A DNA stretch of 64,000 nt from Stenotrophomonas lactitubi (GTDB lineage: Bacteria > Pseudomonadota > Gammaproteobacteria > Xanthomonadales > Xanthomonadaceae). This document shows positions 52,509 through 59,078 of this stretch, piece by piece. Position 1 is the stretch's first letter. Each line of letters opens with the position of its first letter. The DNA is taken from assembly GCF_002803515.1 (NCBI RefSeq), contig NZ_PHQX01000001.1:1860001-1924000 (forward strand), read 5' to 3'. The notes beneath the pieces are model-generated. The model worked only from the letters and a program-made list of their open reading frames with translations, was not told the DNA's origin and did no database searches. Made by a program: the position numbers and the translations under genes.

Positions 52509-52778
52509 ATGCCCGATACCGGACTCTTCTACGTCTTTTCAGTGGATTACGCGGCCGACGCAATGGGCGGCCCCGATCAGGTCAGCTCGATCACCTTTCG
52601 CTGCAACCAATGCCACCACGTGTCCCGCACTGAAGCCGGCGTCCAGCGTGTAAGCGGGGGTACGCTGCTGACCTGCGGAAAATGCGGCGCCCACCAAGCC
52701 GTCAGCAACGCGCGCTTCGTCGACTGCATGCCTCCGCCTGCAGCTCTGCGATCTGCAACTGCTCCAGGTGAACGGTAA
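52509..52778 (+). CDS. Small zinc-ribbon-like protein
   Basis: An 89-residue protein with two CxxC pairs, FRCNQCHHVSR and LTCGKCGAH, spaced 27 residues apart, the layout of a zinc ribbon. It starts PDTGLFYVFSVDYAADAMGG. No DNA-binding or enzyme domain is recognised; it may bind a partner protein or nucleic acid. Preceded by AGAGAGGTCTGCTCC, giving an AGAGAGG Shine-Dalgarno about 8 bases before the ATG. Confidence 0.6.
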   Translation: MPDTGLFYVFSVDYAADAMGGPDQVSSITFRCNQCHHVSRTEAGVQRVSGGTLLTCGKCGAHQAVSNARFVDCMPPPAALRSATAPGER

Positions 52779-52868
52779 GGTCGCTACCCCGGCACCTTTC
52801 GTAATCCACTACGTCCACTCCATCCCCTGACATCCATCACGCCAGCGTTGTCAGGCGTTGCGGGCTGC

Positions 52869-53219
52869 TCAGGTGCTGGTGGTACTGGCCACGATGCCTG
52901 CGGGCTGCTGCCGCAAGGGCATGCAATGTCTGCTCGACGGCGCAACGCGCTCGTGGGTGGCGGCGAGAACCTGGTTCACGCGATGAAGCGTGCCACGACC
53001 ACCGGGTTCGATACCGATGATGTAGACGAAGCGGCCATCGCAGCGCGACTGGGCCGATTCAAGCCCCTCTGCTTCAGCAAGGACACGCTTCAACGTCTTT
53101 TCCCAGGCTCTGCCCGGAGCCGATGCCAACTCCACCACCACCGCAGTTTCCCCGCAGTCCAGCGGCATCACCTCCACGCGCAGGATGCGTGGCGTCCTGA
53201 TGGTCTCGGCGCTACCCAT
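52869..53219 (-). CDS. Hypothetical protein
   Basis: A 116-residue soluble protein, unrecognised. The first 75 residues alternate strand and helix (ILRVEVMPLDCGETAVVVELA, KTLKRVLAEAEGLES, GRFVYIIGI) and look like a small ferredoxin-like alpha/beta fold; the last 30 residues are low-complexity. No signal peptide. Followed on the same strand only by non-coding sequence. Confidence 0.5.
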   Translation of the reverse strand: MGSAETIRTPRILRVEVMPLDCGETAVVVELASAPGRAWEKTLKRVLAEAEGLESAQSRCDGRFVYIIGIEPGGRGTLHRVNQVLAATHERVAPSSRHCMPLRQQPAGIVASTTST

Positions 53220-53342
53220 TTTGAGTCCTCCTCAGCATGCGACGGCGGCAGTATCCACGCCCGGCGCCAAGGCGGCGTCAAGAATGGATGGCCGTTGCGT
53301 GCAGATCGGCCTCTGCCAGCTTTCCCGCGTGAGCCATTGACA

Positions 53343-53924
53343 TCAAGGCGTGACCAGATGCTGCCCGCCCTTTTCTTCTGCCGGCGGGGGCACTGCGGGA
53401 GCGCTGACAAATTCATGGCGTGCGAGCAACCAGGCGTGATCGGCAGCCAGGGCGGCTCTCGCCTGTGCCTCCCGATCAATGACGCTGACCAGATTGCCCG
53501 TTATCCGCAACAGTGTCTCGGTGTCCACGCGGAAGGGTGAAACGTCGCCAACGTAGATATCACCGATGTAGTTGAGCTTGCCCGCCTCGATCGTGAAGCT
53601 GACTGCCTGGGGCTCGGCAATGGCGATGCCCTGCTGCCCGATGCCAACCCAGCCGATGTAGTAGCGGCCAGCCTTGATGGGGCGGGTCTTCAGGCCCTTT
53701 GCGCAGGTGGCTACGGCATCGAACCTGTACGGCCCCCAGAAGCCGGTCGACGTATTTCCAGACAGGTAGAGCTGCACGAAGTTGATCTGATCTGCGCAGG
53801 TGACCGAAGTGGCCAGAATCCCTTCGTCCGGCTTGAGCTTCTTCGATTCCTTCATGTTCTCGATACCCGCGCAGGCCGTTGTAGACAGCATCAGCAGCAC
53901 TGCCGCCGCAATGATTCGCTTCAT
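53343..53924 (-). CDS. Exported lipoprotein, paralogue of the next gene
   Basis: A 193-residue envelope protein. Signal KRIIAAAVLLMLSTTAC ends in a lipobox-like TTAC. The mature domain is beta-rich: DEGILATSVTCADQINFVQLY, GRYYIGWVGIG, then KLNYIGDIYVGDVSPF, followed by a helix (REAQARAALAADHAWLLARHEF) that closely parallels the gene upstream (DEGMVVMSMNC, GRHYIGHLI, GVITYVGEIIVFGL, EEKQGWLLARYPF). The two are a tandem duplication separated by 39 bp. Function unknown; two Cys positions (near residues 43 and 74) are shared and could form a disulfide. Confidence 0.7.
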   Translation of the reverse strand: MKRIIAAAVLLMLSTTACAGIENMKESKKLKPDEGILATSVTCADQINFVQLYLSGNTSTGFWGPYRFDAVATCAKGLKTRPIKAGRYYIGWVGIGQQGIAIAEPQAVSFTIEAGKLNYIGDIYVGDVSPFRVDTETLLRITGNLVSVIDREAQARAALAADHAWLLARHEFVSAPAVPPPAEEKGGQHLVTP

Positions 53925-53963
53925 TTTCCAGGTTCCGTTGAAATGCTGGGTGTCACGCGGGGA

Positions 53964-54584
53964 CTACCGCATCTGCAATGGTGGTGCGAGGTACGCGTTG
54001 CACTTTTCGCCGCAGGCTCTCAACTCTTCTTCGAGCGCGTCGCTGGACGGTGCGCCCTGCGCGGGAACGGCCAGCTGGCGTCGGAAGGGATACCGCGCGA
54101 GCAGCCATCCCTGCTTCTCTTCGAGAAGGCGTCGGGATTCGGCTTCGCGGTTGCGTACCGACACCCAGCGATCGCTGTTGCCGGTGTGGCTGTACAGCCC
54201 GAACACGATGATCTCGCCGACGTAGGTGATCACGCCGGGCTGAACATCGAAAACGAGCGCCTCACCTTCCTTCACCAGACCCATGAAGCCGTAGCCATGT
54301 TCGATAAGGTGGCCGATGTAGTGCCGCCCTGCCTTCATCCGCAAGGACACCAGTCCCGCCTTGCAGCCCACATCGAAGTCACTGCGCCTCTCGGCAAATG
54401 CGCCGCCGGAATCCGCGCCGCTGGGAAAGAGGGTGACGTAGTTGATGTTGCTTTGGCAGTTCATCGACATCACCACCATGCCCTCGTCTGTGGCGAGCGG
54501 GATATCGGGTCTGGCCAAGTAGGAGGTGCAACCGCTCATGGGTAGCGCGCAGAGTGCTGCGGCCGCGATGGAAGTCCATTTCAT
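53964..54584 (-). CDS. Exported lipoprotein, first of a paralogous pair
   Basis: A 206-residue lipoprotein. The signal peptide (KWTSIAAAALCALPMSGC) begins at the Met 54584 and ends in the lipobox MSGC. The mature domain has the same plan as the protein encoded downstream: a DEG-V-SMNC strand, an extracellular loop of variable sequence (PSGADSGGAFAERR versus SGNTSTGFWGPYR), MKAGRHYIG and ITYVGEI strands, and a C-terminal helix. It has an extra Cys-containing tail (ELRACGEKCNAYLAPP). Family not recognised. Confidence 0.7.
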   Translation of the reverse strand: MKWTSIAAAALCALPMSGCTSYLARPDIPLATDEGMVVMSMNCQSNINYVTLFPSGADSGGAFAERRSDFDVGCKAGLVSLRMKAGRHYIGHLIEHGYGFMGLVKEGEALVFDVQPGVITYVGEIIVFGLYSHTGNSDRWVSVRNREAESRRLLEEKQGWLLARYPFRRQLAVPAQGAPSSDALEEELRACGEKCNAYLAPPLQMR

Positions 54585-55012
54585 CTGCGTATGCCCTTTT
54601 TCGGGCGAGCATAGCGCCAGCGCTGCGCGGCCGCTACGGGGCATCGAGCCGCTCACTCGTGATGCGTCACGTTAATCATCGGCGAGCGCTCTGCAGGCAG
54701 GTCTCGCCCAGGCAACGGCCACGCCACTAGCAGCTCTTCTTTTCATGCATGGGTGCCCTGATCTGACAGGAGCCCAGTGCTTGCGCGCAGTCACACCTTC
54801 GCACTTTGGTCGTTGACCTGCTGGCGTCAACAAATGACGCTAACGACACCGCAGCACTATTCCTAGTGCCCTTCCGCGGTCGAGATCCCAGGCAGTACCG
54901 GCCACGGCCGGGTCGCGTCCCCAATACCTGTCACCGCATCGTCCTTCACACGGAAAGGCCTGGCCTGCCGTGGTGGACGGCTGCGCCTTGCCCATACCCA
55001 TGGAGATCCGCA
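54585..55012. other. 428-bp intergenic region with an unequal dyad
   Basis: Divergent spacer between the lipoprotein pair and the nuclease gene, so it should hold both promoters. The notable structure is at 54809-54847: GTCGTT ... GCGTCA-ACAAA-TGACGC-T-AACGAC, an inner 6-bp hairpin with a second outer 6-bp pairing offset by an 8-base bulge. No open frame here has coding character. Confidence 0.4.
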
Positions 55013-55753
55013 ATGCGCCTTGCCACGTTCTTCTTTGCCCTTGTTTTCAGTACCTTTGCCGGGGCTGCACATGCTCAGGTCGTGACCCTCAACAAGGGCG
55101 GGTACGTATTGACCTATGACTGCAGCATCCACAGCGCGACCCGATACGAATACACACTGGTGGCCGACACCGGCTCGGCCGCCCGCCCGTCCAGCTTCTA
55201 CAAGGACCCGGACCTGCCGGCCGGCTGCCTCGGCCAGACCAGCACCGCCTCCTATGCCAGCGTGCAGTCCGGCTATGACCGCGGCCACCTGGTGACGTCC
55301 AACCACATGGACTACGACACCACCTACATCCGCCGCGCCAACTACATGACCAACATCGTGCCGCAGGTTTCCAGCTTCAACCAGGGCATCTGGGTGAAGG
55401 CCGAGAACGTGGCCGAGTGCTATCGGGACATTGCCCCGGTCGACGTCTATGGCGGCGTGGTCTATGGCGATGCGTCCAATGACTATTTCCTGTCCAGCCA
55501 TGGCATTCCGACCCCGGAATTCTTCTGGAAGACGATCATCACCAAGGATCCGAACACCGGCACCGCCAAGGCCATCAGCTGGATCATTCCCAATGAAACG
55601 GGACTGGGCAGCCTGGACAGCTATCTGGTCACCATCGCGGATCTGGAAGAGTTGCTGGGCGCCAGCTACGTGGCGATCAACGCACCGGCGTCGCTGAAGA
55701 ACATGCTGCCCAGCGCCAGCTGGCCGCTGCCCAGCGGTTGCGATCTGAGCTGA
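55013..55753 (+). CDS. Secreted DNA/RNA non-specific endonuclease
   Basis: A 246-residue secreted nuclease of the NUC/Serratia type. Signal peptide about 1-21 (TFAGAAHAQ). The active-site DRGH motif is intact in GYDRGHLVTSNHMD (His general base), with the metal-binding Asn expected in VPQVSSFNQGIW. Four Cys could make two disulfides. The ATG at 55013 is preferred because GGAG lies 8 bases ahead and the signal peptide follows directly. Role in nutrient (phosphate, nucleotide) scavenging or escape from DNA traps is inferred from family. Confidence 0.9.
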   Translation: MRLATFFFALVFSTFAGAAHAQVVTLNKGGYVLTYDCSIHSATRYEYTLVADTGSAARPSSFYKDPDLPAGCLGQTSTASYASVQSGYDRGHLVTSNHMDYDTTYIRRANYMTNIVPQVSSFNQGIWVKAENVAECYRDIAPVDVYGGVVYGDASNDYFLSSHGIPTPEFFWKTIITKDPNTGTAKAISWIIPNETGLGSLDSYLVTIADLEELLGASYVAINAPASLKNMLPSASWPLPSGCDLS

Positions 55754-55762
55754 GCACCCAAC

Positions 55763-55790
55763 GGCCCGACGGAGTGCGCTCCGCCGGGCC
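55763..55790. terminator. Terminator-like hairpin after the nuclease gene
   Basis: GGCCCG-A-CGGAG-TGCG-CTCCG-C-CGGGCC, an 11-bp stem with one mismatch, 10 bp after the nuclease stop and ahead of the convergent membrane protein gene. Confidence 0.55.
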
Positions 55791-55836
55791 CATCACGCCC
55801 GCCGGCTCAGCCTGGGTGACCCTCTGCTGGGCAGCC

Positions 55837-56067
55837 TCAAGGTGCCGCCTCGGCGCGCGAACCGAGAGCTCCGCGCCGGTAGTGCAGCGCAAACAGATAC
55901 AGCCCGGTGAACAACTGCAGGAACAACGGCGGCAGCGGCGAGTACGTGATCCACGCCGGGGGCTCGCCCTGCCCGATCCCGCGCGCCACGAAGTTGGCGA
56001 TCACCGCCAGGGTGAAAACGATCGAGGTCCAGCGGTGCACGGGACGCGCCCAGCCACCGGCCCTCAT
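55837..56067 (-). CDS. Small two-helix membrane protein
   Basis: A 76-residue inner-membrane protein with hydrophobic segments at about 14-28 (TSIVFTLAVIANFVA) and 45-62 (PPLFLQLFTGLYLFAL), basic residues after the second. Its start overlaps the stop of the VOC gene (ATGA), so it is the third gene of an AraC-VOC-membrane protein operon. No family recognised with certainty; the layout resembles small membrane proteins often co-transcribed with VOC proteins. Confidence 0.65.
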   Translation of the reverse strand: MRAGGWARPVHRWTSIVFTLAVIANFVARGIGQGEPPAWITYSPLPPLFLQLFTGLYLFALHYRRGALGSRAEAAP

Positions 56068-56483
56068 TGTGGCTTCCTCGCGGGGCGCTCGATCATCTTC
56101 CAGCCATTGCCGGACGGATCACGGAATCCGGCATCCACCGCACCGTAGCGCTCCACCGGCTCCTGGGTGAATTCCACGCCACGGGCCTGCAGTTGTTTGT
56201 AGCTGGCCCGGCAATCATCCACCGCCAACACCAGCGGCGGCATCGCGCCCTTGGCCACCATCTGCTGCAGGGTCAGCGCAGTGGCTGCGTCGTGCACCGG
56301 CGGCCCCGGCTTGAACAGCCCGAGCTGGAAACCGCCCTCGTCGCCCGAATGCACCGTCAGCCAGCGATAGTCGCCGCTGCCCACGTCGGTGTGCACCTGG
56401 AAGCCGAGTTTGTTGACGTAGAAATCGAGCGCTGCATCCTGGTCATGCACATACAGGCCGACCACATTCACCATGCCAGTCAT
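56064..56483 (-). CDS. VOC-family (glyoxalase/bleomycin-resistance-like) protein
   Basis: A 139-residue vicinal-oxygen-chelate protein made of two beta-alpha-beta-beta-beta repeats: VVGLYVHDQDAALDFYVNKLGFQ then PLVLAVDDCRASYKQLQARGVEF, ending YGAVDAGFRDPSGNGWKMI. Candidate metal ligands include the His in YVHD and the Glu/Asp region near the end (FRDPSGN). Members range from glyoxalases to resistance proteins, so no substrate is assigned. It is 11 bp after the AraC-type gene and coupled to a small membrane protein gene. Confidence 0.85.
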   Translation of the reverse strand: MTGMVNVVGLYVHDQDAALDFYVNKLGFQVHTDVGSGDYRWLTVHSGDEGGFQLGLFKPGPPVHDAATALTLQQMVAKGAMPPLVLAVDDCRASYKQLQARGVEFTQEPVERYGAVDAGFRDPSGNGWKMIERPARKPQ

Positions 56484-56494
56484 AGGATCCTCCC

Positions 56495-56968
56495 TCAGGT
56501 GGGATCTACGCTAACAAGGCCGCTGCGACGGCGCTTCTCCAAAACTGCGATCTTCAGGTCCGGACGCTGCGCGGCACGGGCGTGGCACTCGGGAACGGGG
56601 CCCTGCGCCGGGGAGATTGCACGCTGGCGGTCGCGGATGGCGCCGGGGCTGTCGCCGGTGATGTCGCGGAAGATCCGGCCGAAGGTGCCCAGGCTGGCCC
56701 AGCCGGTCTGCAGCGCGATCTCGGTGATCGGCAGGTCGGTATCGCGCAACAGAGCGACGGCGCGCTCGATGCGTCGACTGAGCAGATAGCGGTGCGGCGG
56801 CACTCCGAACGCCTCCTTGAAGGAACGCGCGAAATGGGCCGTGGAGACCGCACTGACCTGTGCCAGCCGTGCCACCGGCCAGTCCTCATGGCTGGCCCGA
56901 TCCATGTGATCTTTTGCGCGCAGCAGGCGGCGCAGCAATTCCGGACTCTGAGGGGAGTGGGCGGCCAT
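56495..56968 (-). CDS. Short AraC-family regulator (DNA-binding domain only)
   Basis: A 157-residue regulator consisting almost entirely of the AraC double helix-turn-helix: WPVARLAQVSAVSTAHFARSF and LPITEIALQTGWASLGTFGRIF. There is no N-terminal ligand domain, as in SoxS/MarA-type proteins, so activity may depend on its amount. A C-terminal tail of about 40 residues is basic and low-complexity. First gene of the operon with the VOC and membrane-protein genes, which it probably controls. Confidence 0.86.
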   Translation of the reverse strand: MAAHSPQSPELLRRLLRAKDHMDRASHEDWPVARLAQVSAVSTAHFARSFKEAFGVPPHRYLLSRRIERAVALLRDTDLPITEIALQTGWASLGTFGRIFRDITGDSPGAIRDRQRAISPAQGPVPECHARAAQRPDLKIAVLEKRRRSGLVSVDPT

Positions 56969-57065
56969 AGGTGCGGCCTAGCCTGAGCCGTACCGCCTGC
57001 GGGGTCAATCCCCTGGTCGACGTCCGCGCAGCGGCGTGTACCCGAGGCAGATTCCGCTGCGGATT

Positions 57066-57091
57066 GGCGCAGGGATGTTCACCCCTGCGCC
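57066..57091. terminator. Terminator-like hairpin downstream of the type IV effector gene
   Basis: GGCGCAGGG-N8-CCCTGCGCC, a 9-bp perfect stem 11 bp beyond the stop of the minus-strand effector gene. No T-run. Confidence 0.5.
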
Positions 57092-57101
57092 AACGCTCAA
57101 C

Positions 57102-58958
57102 TCAGTGCGCCATGACTCGGGCCGACTGCTCACGCGCAGACTGCTCCTGTTCCCGCTCCTGCTGCGGGCTTGGCTGCTGGGCCGCTGCCGACTGCGTCTG
57201 CTCCTGCAGTTCACGCACATGCTCGCTGACCGGCGTCGCCACCGCCTGCGCGGTCTCGGTGCGGGCGATCTGTCGATCCGCGGCGTGCGGCTGGCCCTGC
57301 ACCGCAAATGCATACCTGCCGTCGTCACTGAGCACGGCCTCGTCGATCCGCTGCATGCCCTTGTCCTTGGCCGCTACCAGCAGTGCCATGCCAAGGCGTT
57401 CGCTCATTTCATCCGGCTGTCGCCCCATCGCCTGGTCGAGGCTGCTGACCGCGCCTTGGCTCTGCAGCCACATGCCATGGTCCGGGCTGGAAGTGTGCCG
57501 GGGGTCCTGCCGGGGCAGCAGCGGTGACGGCGGCGCAAGTGACTGCAGGTGCTCGCCCTGAACGCCAGCGTCGATCTTCTGAAGATCCTTGCCGCCAGCC
57601 GCGGCGATGTGGAACATGCGCTCGGCCATGCCGTAGGTGGATTGCCCCTGGTTGCGCGCCAGCCCCAGGGCGAAGGCGTCCACGTCCTGCTGCGGCTTGC
57701 CGCTGCCGTCCTCTGCAAGCACCTGCCACGATGGCCCCAGCATCGGGTTGTCCTTGACCATCGACTGGGTGCGCTCCATCAGCGTGCGCATCTGGGCCTC
57801 GCTGAAACTCAGTGTGTTCAGCTCACCGGCCTTCATCGGCCCGCGATCACCGGCAGGGTCGCCGGACAGCGCCGCGTTGACCATGCCGGCAATCTGTTCG
57901 CCCTGCGCATTCCCGCGCAGGTCGAAGGTGAATTCGTAGCGGCGCTGCGCCGTATCCTCCTGGCCATCGGCGCCGTAAGTGCTGATCCGGGATGCAGGCA
58001 GGTTGCCGTTGTACTGCACGCTGCGCAGCTCGGTGCGGCTGCCGTCTTCGCGACTGACCTGCACCACATCACCGCTGTTGCGTGCACCGGCCAGGTCGAC
58101 ACCAAACGTGTCGCCGTAGCCGACCTTCAGCCGCGTCTGCGAACTCATCCCCAGGCGCTCGACCGTGGCCAGATCCTGCACGCCCGCGGTCTGGCTGTTC
58201 ATCGTGCCGTTGTCGATGAACTGTTCATAGGCCTGGCGGCCCTCGGCGTGATCGAGGTTGAAGGTGGCGGTGCGGACGGCGGAGTGACCGAGCGCGTCCT
58301 GGCGACCAGCAATCGCGCTGAACCTGCCTGCGTTGAAGCCGATGCCATTGAAGGCCTCGACCGCCTCGTTCGGCCCGGTGGTAACGCGCACCCGGCCATC
58401 ATCCAGGCGATCCACGCGGTAGCTGGCACCGCTCGCCTCGGTCGTCTGGCTCTGCATGGCGATGTTGCGGAAACTGCTTTCCAGCGCGGTGCCGGTGAAC
58501 TGTTGACCATCCAGGGTGATGCTGCCGCCCTTGGGAATGGTCTGCGGATCAAACGGGTTGATGCGTGTGGGATCGACGTCCAGGGCGTCACTGGGCAGGG
58601 TGACCCTGTAGCGCCCGCGTACACCCGTGCTGCTGGTGTCCTGGAAACCGGCACCCTTCACGCTTGCACCGACCACCGACTCCATCGTCAGCAGGTAATC
58701 CCTGCCGCCATCGGGCGTCGGGCTGCCGGCCATGTTCAGCGACGTGCCCTGGAACTGCGATGCAAGACTGGACGCTGCACGCTTCTGCTCGGCACCCACT
58801 TTCAACGCACCGTCACCCTCGTTCAACGTGACCGAGTAACCGCCGGCGGCAGCGCGGACCTCGCTGTTGGCCGAGGTGTAAGTCGGATCGAACGACGCCG
58901 TGGCGGCATCGCGCGGCGCATCCGGGGTTGCGCCTTCCTTGCTGGTCTGGGCATTCAT
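57102..58958 (-). CDS. Probable X-T4SS antibacterial effector (XVIPCD protein)
   Basis: A 618-residue protein. The C-terminal ~100 residues (about 485-585) show the XVIPCD secretion signal of Xanthomonadales type IV effectors: AVSSLDQAMGRQPDEMSERL, MALLVAAKDKGMQRIDEAVL, FAVQGQPHAADRQIARTE and AVATPVSEHVRELQEQ. A Gln-rich tail follows (QQPSPQQEREQEQ), also typical. Residues 1-480 form a beta-rich region with no toxin fold I recognise. The ATG 58958 is supported by GGAGGT 6 bases ahead. Effectors in this class are normally injected into rival bacteria and paired with an immunity lipoprotein, but none is adjacent. Confidence 0.85.
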   Translation of the reverse strand: MNAQTSKEGATPDAPRDAATASFDPTYTSANSEVRAAAGGYSVTLNEGDGALKVGAEQKRAASSLASQFQGTSLNMAGSPTPDGGRDYLLTMESVVGASVKGAGFQDTSSTGVRGRYRVTLPSDALDVDPTRINPFDPQTIPKGGSITLDGQQFTGTALESSFRNIAMQSQTTEASGASYRVDRLDDGRVRVTTGPNEAVEAFNGIGFNAGRFSAIAGRQDALGHSAVRTATFNLDHAEGRQAYEQFIDNGTMNSQTAGVQDLATVERLGMSSQTRLKVGYGDTFGVDLAGARNSGDVVQVSREDGSRTELRSVQYNGNLPASRISTYGADGQEDTAQRRYEFTFDLRGNAQGEQIAGMVNAALSGDPAGDRGPMKAGELNTLSFSEAQMRTLMERTQSMVKDNPMLGPSWQVLAEDGSGKPQQDVDAFALGLARNQGQSTYGMAERMFHIAAAGGKDLQKIDAGVQGEHLQSLAPPSPLLPRQDPRHTSSPDHGMWLQSQGAVSSLDQAMGRQPDEMSERLGMALLVAAKDKGMQRIDEAVLSDDGRYAFAVQGQPHAADRQIARTETAQAVATPVSEHVRELQEQTQSAAAQQPSPQQEREQEQSAREQSARVMAH

Positions 58959-58988
58959 GCCGTGACCTCCTTGAACAGAGACGCGCTG

Positions 58989-58994
58989 ATTATA
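58989..58994 (-). promoter_or_regulatory. Consensus -10 box of the effector gene
   Basis: The minus strand reads TATAAT, a full sigma-70 consensus -10, rare in this GC-rich DNA, about 30 bases before the ATG and followed by GGAGGT. The -35 region is poor (TGAACG at 19 bp). Confidence 0.5.
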
Positions 58995-59078
58995 GGGCGC
59001 AGGGCGCGCGGCACGTTCACATCGCGCCGCAGCAGCATCCACGATAGTGATGGCCATCCCATTCCCTGCCGAGGGTCC

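Noticed and set aside
57549..59078. Long plus-strand open frame that would extend the AsmA-like gene upstream by 510 codons
   Set aside because: It is antisense to the effector gene, which has a clear RBS, secretion domain and coding pattern. The Met at 59079 directly precedes the TM helix, so the upstream frame is a GC-rich shadow.
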